6,309 nucleotides of DNA, from positions 1 to 6,309 of the forward strand of contig PEXZ01000009.1 in assembly GCA_002763345.1 (NCBI GenBank), read 5' to 3'. Positions 4,510-6,309 of this stretch are shown here, piece after piece; position 1 is the stretch's first letter, and each line of letters opens with the position of its first letter. The notes beneath the pieces were generated by a model. That model was not told where the DNA came from, searched no databases, and was given only the letters and a program-made list of their open reading frames with translations. The position numbers were made by a program, and so were the translations under genes. Origin of the DNA: Candidatus Micrarchaeota archaeon CG08_land_8_20_14_0_20_59_11. GTDB taxonomy: Archaea; Micrarchaeota; Micrarchaeia; Norongarragalinales; Norongarragalinaceae.

Positions 4510-6008
4510 GGAAGGGCATCCCCGTCCTCGTTACCGCGCTCGTGTCCGGCGCGCTGTTCTTCGCATTCGCGTTCTCGGAATTGGACACGTACCTGAAGGC
4601 AATCGTGCTCCTCTCCGATTTGTTCCTCTGCGGCGTGATTCTCAAGCGGCTCACTGGCGCGGACGGGTATTACGGCTTGATTATCGTCCGCGGCTTGGCT
4701 GGATTCAGGGCGATGCGCTACATTGCGGACAATTACGCGGAGACGTGCAGGAAAATCGCGGACGCGGGGCTGAGCATCGGGTTCGGCGCGTTCTATGCGT
4801 ACCGCGTGTTCGGCAGGAAGAAGATACCGTGGCACCTCGCGGGAATCGCGCTGTTCTACGCGTTCTTCTGGCTGGCGCAGAACGCGGCGGGATTCGCGGT
4901 GATGCAGAGCGCAGCCTACTTCGCCGTCGGAATCGTCTTCGGCATGTTCGGGCTCGGGCTCCTGTTCATCGGACAGCACGCGTTCAACGTCCTCACAGTC
5001 AGCGGGACGCCTCCGGGAATCGCGCTGCTGATTCCGGGCGTGACGATGCCGTGGGAGACGCTGCCCGCGCTGGCGATAATAGCGGCAGTTCACGAAATCG
5101 CGCACGGCGTCCTTTGCGACGTGGAGAAGATAAAGCTGAAATCGTCCGGTGCGGTGCTGTTCGGCTTCCTGCCGGTAGGCGCGTTCGTCGAGCCCGACGA
5201 GGCGAGCATGAAGAAGGCGGCGCTGCACAAGAGGAGGCGCGTCATGGTCGCGGGCAGCACGTCGAATTTCCTGTTCTTCTTCGTTTTCCTGGGATTGGCG
5301 CTCGGCGCGACCGCCCTGCTGCAGACGACGATAGAGGGCGTCGCAGTCGACAACGCGACGCACGGTTCGCTCGTTCCCGGCGAGCGGGTGCTGGCGATGG
5401 ACGGCGCGGCGGTGCGCATGGCGAAGGACCTGGACGCACCGCTGTACGCGGGCGTGCTTGCGGCGAACCTCACGACGACCCTCGGCGAGAAACGCGTCGC
5501 GCTCGGATATGTGGAGGTTACGGCAGTAACGGAGGGCAGGCCCGCCCAGGATTTGCTGCGGAAGGGCGACGTGATATATTCGGTGAACGGCGAGCAGGTG
5601 GAATCGCTGGAGACGCTGGAGGACGCCTCCGCCGGAAAGGGGGCGGGCGACTCGATAGTGCTGGGAACTGACCGCGGCCCCGTGCGCGTGCCTTACGACG
5701 AAAAGGGCAAGATGGGAATCGAACTTACGGTGAAGAAGGCGGCGAATTTCAGGGACATCCCGAAGAACGGGGCGGCGTACGCGCTGTTGTCGCTGCTGGC
5801 GACGGTGCTAGGATACACGTACATACTCAATTTCCTGCTCGGCATTTTCAATTTGTTGCCGCTGTTCATAACCGACGGGCACCAGATAATATTGGGCGAC
5901 GCGGTTGCGGCGTTCGGGGAAAAAACCGGAAGGCGGCTCTCGCTCGCGCTGGCGCTCGGCACGCTGCTGATTCTCGCGATAAACGCGCTGCCGTGGTTCA
6001 TTCGTTGA
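4506..6008 (+). CDS. Site-2 protease family (M50) intramembrane zinc metalloprotease with PDZ region
   Basis: This 500-residue polytopic protease should cleave transmembrane segments of other proteins within the bilayer, as SREBP site-2 protease and RseP do. The zinc motif HEIAH is at residues 196-200 (His196, Glu197, His200) in a hydrophobic helix. The third zinc ligand motif, NLLPLFITDG, is at 449-458 with Asp457. AGSTSNF at 249-255 matches the conserved AGxxxNF segment after the core loop. Residues 1-160 hold about four extra hydrophobic helices (about 5-24, 29-48, 109-130, 135-156). Between the catalytic helices, about 273-410 is a soluble region. Its second part (GYVEVTAVTEGRPAQDLLRKGDVIYSVNG, split here: GYVEV, GRPAQ, KGDVIYSVNG) is a clear PDZ domain; its first part (GVAVDN...PGERVLAMDG) looks like a shorter PDZ-like copy. 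Two further membrane helices lie at about 424-455 and 478-498. ATG 4506 gives an ATGA overlap with the deaminase and a purine site GAGGGA at 4495-4500; longer readings run through the deaminase gene and are not credible. The substrate is unknown. Confidence 0.9.
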   Translation: MRKGIPVLVTALVSGALFFAFAFSELDTYLKAIVLLSDLFLCGVILKRLTGADGYYGLIIVRGLAGFRAMRYIADNYAETCRKIADAGLSIGFGAFYAYRVFGRKKIPWHLAGIALFYAFFWLAQNAAGFAVMQSAAYFAVGIVFGMFGLGLLFIGQHAFNVLTVSGTPPGIALLIPGVTMPWETLPALAIIAAVHEIAHGVLCDVEKIKLKSSGAVLFGFLPVGAFVEPDEASMKKAALHKRRRVMVAGSTSNFLFFFVFLGLALGATALLQTTIEGVAVDNATHGSLVPGERVLAMDGAAVRMAKDLDAPLYAGVLAANLTTTLGEKRVALGYVEVTAVTEGRPAQDLLRKGDVIYSVNGEQVESLETLEDASAGKGAGDSIVLGTDRGPVRVPYDEKGKMGIELTVKKAANFRDIPKNGAAYALLSLLATVLGYTYILNFLLGIFNLLPLFITDGHQIILGDAVAAFGEKTGRRLSLALALGTLLILAINALPWFIR

Positions 6009-6010
6009 AC

Positions 6011-6061
6011 GACGCATCCGATTCGCTGCATCCGCGGATGCAGCCAGCAAGGGGATGCGTC
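6011..6061. repeat. Nested inverted repeat after the protease gene
   Basis: An outer perfect 9-base pair of arms, GACGCATCC (6011-6019) and GGATGCGTC (6053-6061), encloses a perfect 20-base palindrome (6025-6044) with half-site GCTGCATCCG. The word GCATCCG occurs twice in one direction (6014-6020, 6028-6034) and GGATGC twice in the other (6036-6041, 6053-6058), so arms can pair in more than one way. It starts 2 bases after the protease stop. No T-run follows on the plus strand, so a classical T-tract terminator is not supported. It could be a 3' end stabiliser or processing hairpin, a REP-like element, or an operator for the next gene. Confidence 0.75.
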
Positions 6062-6070
6062 AAGGTGCTG

Positions 6071-6080
6071 ATTTAAAAAA
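6071..6080 (+). promoter_or_regulatory. TATA box for the gene starting at 6114
   Basis: ATTTAAAAAA is an AT-rich island in GC-rich DNA, about 38 bases before ATG 6114. Transcription would begin near 6100, giving a short leader that contains GGGGTGTGAT (6102-6111), an imperfect match to the archaeal Shine-Dalgarno sequence, right before the ATG. Confidence 0.5.
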
Positions 6081-6113
6081 GTCGCGCGCGTTACGTCGTT
6101 CGGGGTGTGATTC

Positions 6114-6309
6114 ATGTTCAAGAGGATAGTGCAGAAGGCGAGGCGCGTTTCCGATTCCATCGTCGGCGTTTTCCGGAAGAGGCCCGAAATTCAGGTGGCG
6201 GGCCTGCACGAGGGCGACACCGCGTTCAAGGAGTCCATCGAGGAGGAATGCCGCAGGACGCTCGGCAAGATACGGAAGATGTTCGCAGAGGCGGGGGGAA
6301 TCGAGATTT
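6114..6309 (+). CDS. Unrecognised protein, N-terminal 65 residues (cut by window end)
   Basis: I do not recognise this gene. The frame from ATG 6114 stays open to the end of the window, with GC-rich host-like codon use. The first 23 residues (MFKRIVQKARRVSDSIVGVF and on) are basic and could form an amphipathic helix. There is no hydrophobic signal or membrane stretch. After RKRPEIQVAGLHEGDTAF comes a charged, probably helical part (KESIEEECRRTLGKIRKMF). A TATA box and a G-rich ribosome binding site precede it, so it is likely a separate transcription unit from the protease. A soluble, perhaps nucleic-acid or membrane-surface binding protein is possible, but nothing in the visible part decides this. 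Confidence 0.7.
   Translation, partial: MFKRIVQKARRVSDSIVGVFRKRPEIQVAGLHEGDTAFKESIEEECRRTLGKIRKMFAEAGGIEI

Noticed and set aside
4359..5363. Open minus-strand frame of 334 codons opposite the deaminase and protease
   Set aside because: It is Arg/Glu-rich low-complexity translation with no recognisable motif, opposite two well-supported genes.
6011..6061. CRISPR repeat or intrinsic terminator
   Set aside because: There is a single unit with no spacer series, and no T-run follows the structure on the plus strand.
1..6309. tRNA or rRNA genes, insertion sequences, attachment sites
   Set aside because: No cloverleaf, rRNA-like conserved segment, transposase, or flanking direct repeats of convincing length were seen by eye on either strand.

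Overview
The window looks like a stretch of an archaeal chromosome. The evidence is a tRNA-splicing endonuclease, TATA elements (TTTATAAA, ATTTAAAT, TTTTAAA) placed 25 to 28 bases before start codons that lack a Shine-Dalgarno (SD) site (leaderless transcripts), and a wHTH regulator and an S2P protease of archaeal type. The endonuclease appears to have the three-unit layout (alphaN-alpha-betaC) described from ARMAN/Micrarchaeota, so a Micrarchaeota-like or other DPANN archaeon is my best guess, inferred and not proven. Most of the window is GC-rich with GC-ending codons. Positions about 150-1090 are clearly AT-richer.

Left part, minus strand (1-2282). From right to left: a three-unit tRNA-intron endonuclease (2282-1125); an AT-rich Mrr-family restriction endonuclease frame (1064-150) that is complete in both domains but cut at codon 73 by one in-frame TAA; and the first 29 codons of a Dam/D12-class DNA adenine methyltransferase (87-1) running off the left edge. 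The Dam and Mrr genes form a small restriction-modification or defence locus, at present probably with a broken nuclease. Each of these three genes has its own TATA box and appears leaderless. The Dam and Mrr promoters each carry a different perfect 12-base palindrome 9 to 10 bases upstream of the TATA box.

Right part, plus strand (2340-6309). A divergent promoter region (2283-2339) separates the endonuclease from an ArsR-like winged-helix protein with two C-terminal membrane helices (2340-2852). A 116-base gap with two stem-loops follows. Next come three genes joined by ATGA start/stop overlaps: a GT4 glycosyltransferase (2969-4087), a dCMP deaminase (4084-4509) and a 500-residue site-2 protease with a PDZ region (4506-6008). 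After them is a nested inverted repeat (6011-6061), then a new promoter and the start of an unrecognised gene (6114 to the window end).

How the genes may work together: the membrane-tethered wHTH protein and the intramembrane protease lie on the same strand within about 2 kb, which suggests, without proving, a regulated intramembrane proteolysis circuit acting on cell-envelope genes. The deaminase is a nucleotide-metabolism enzyme whose place in this cluster is not explained. There is no gene-free stretch over 300 bases.
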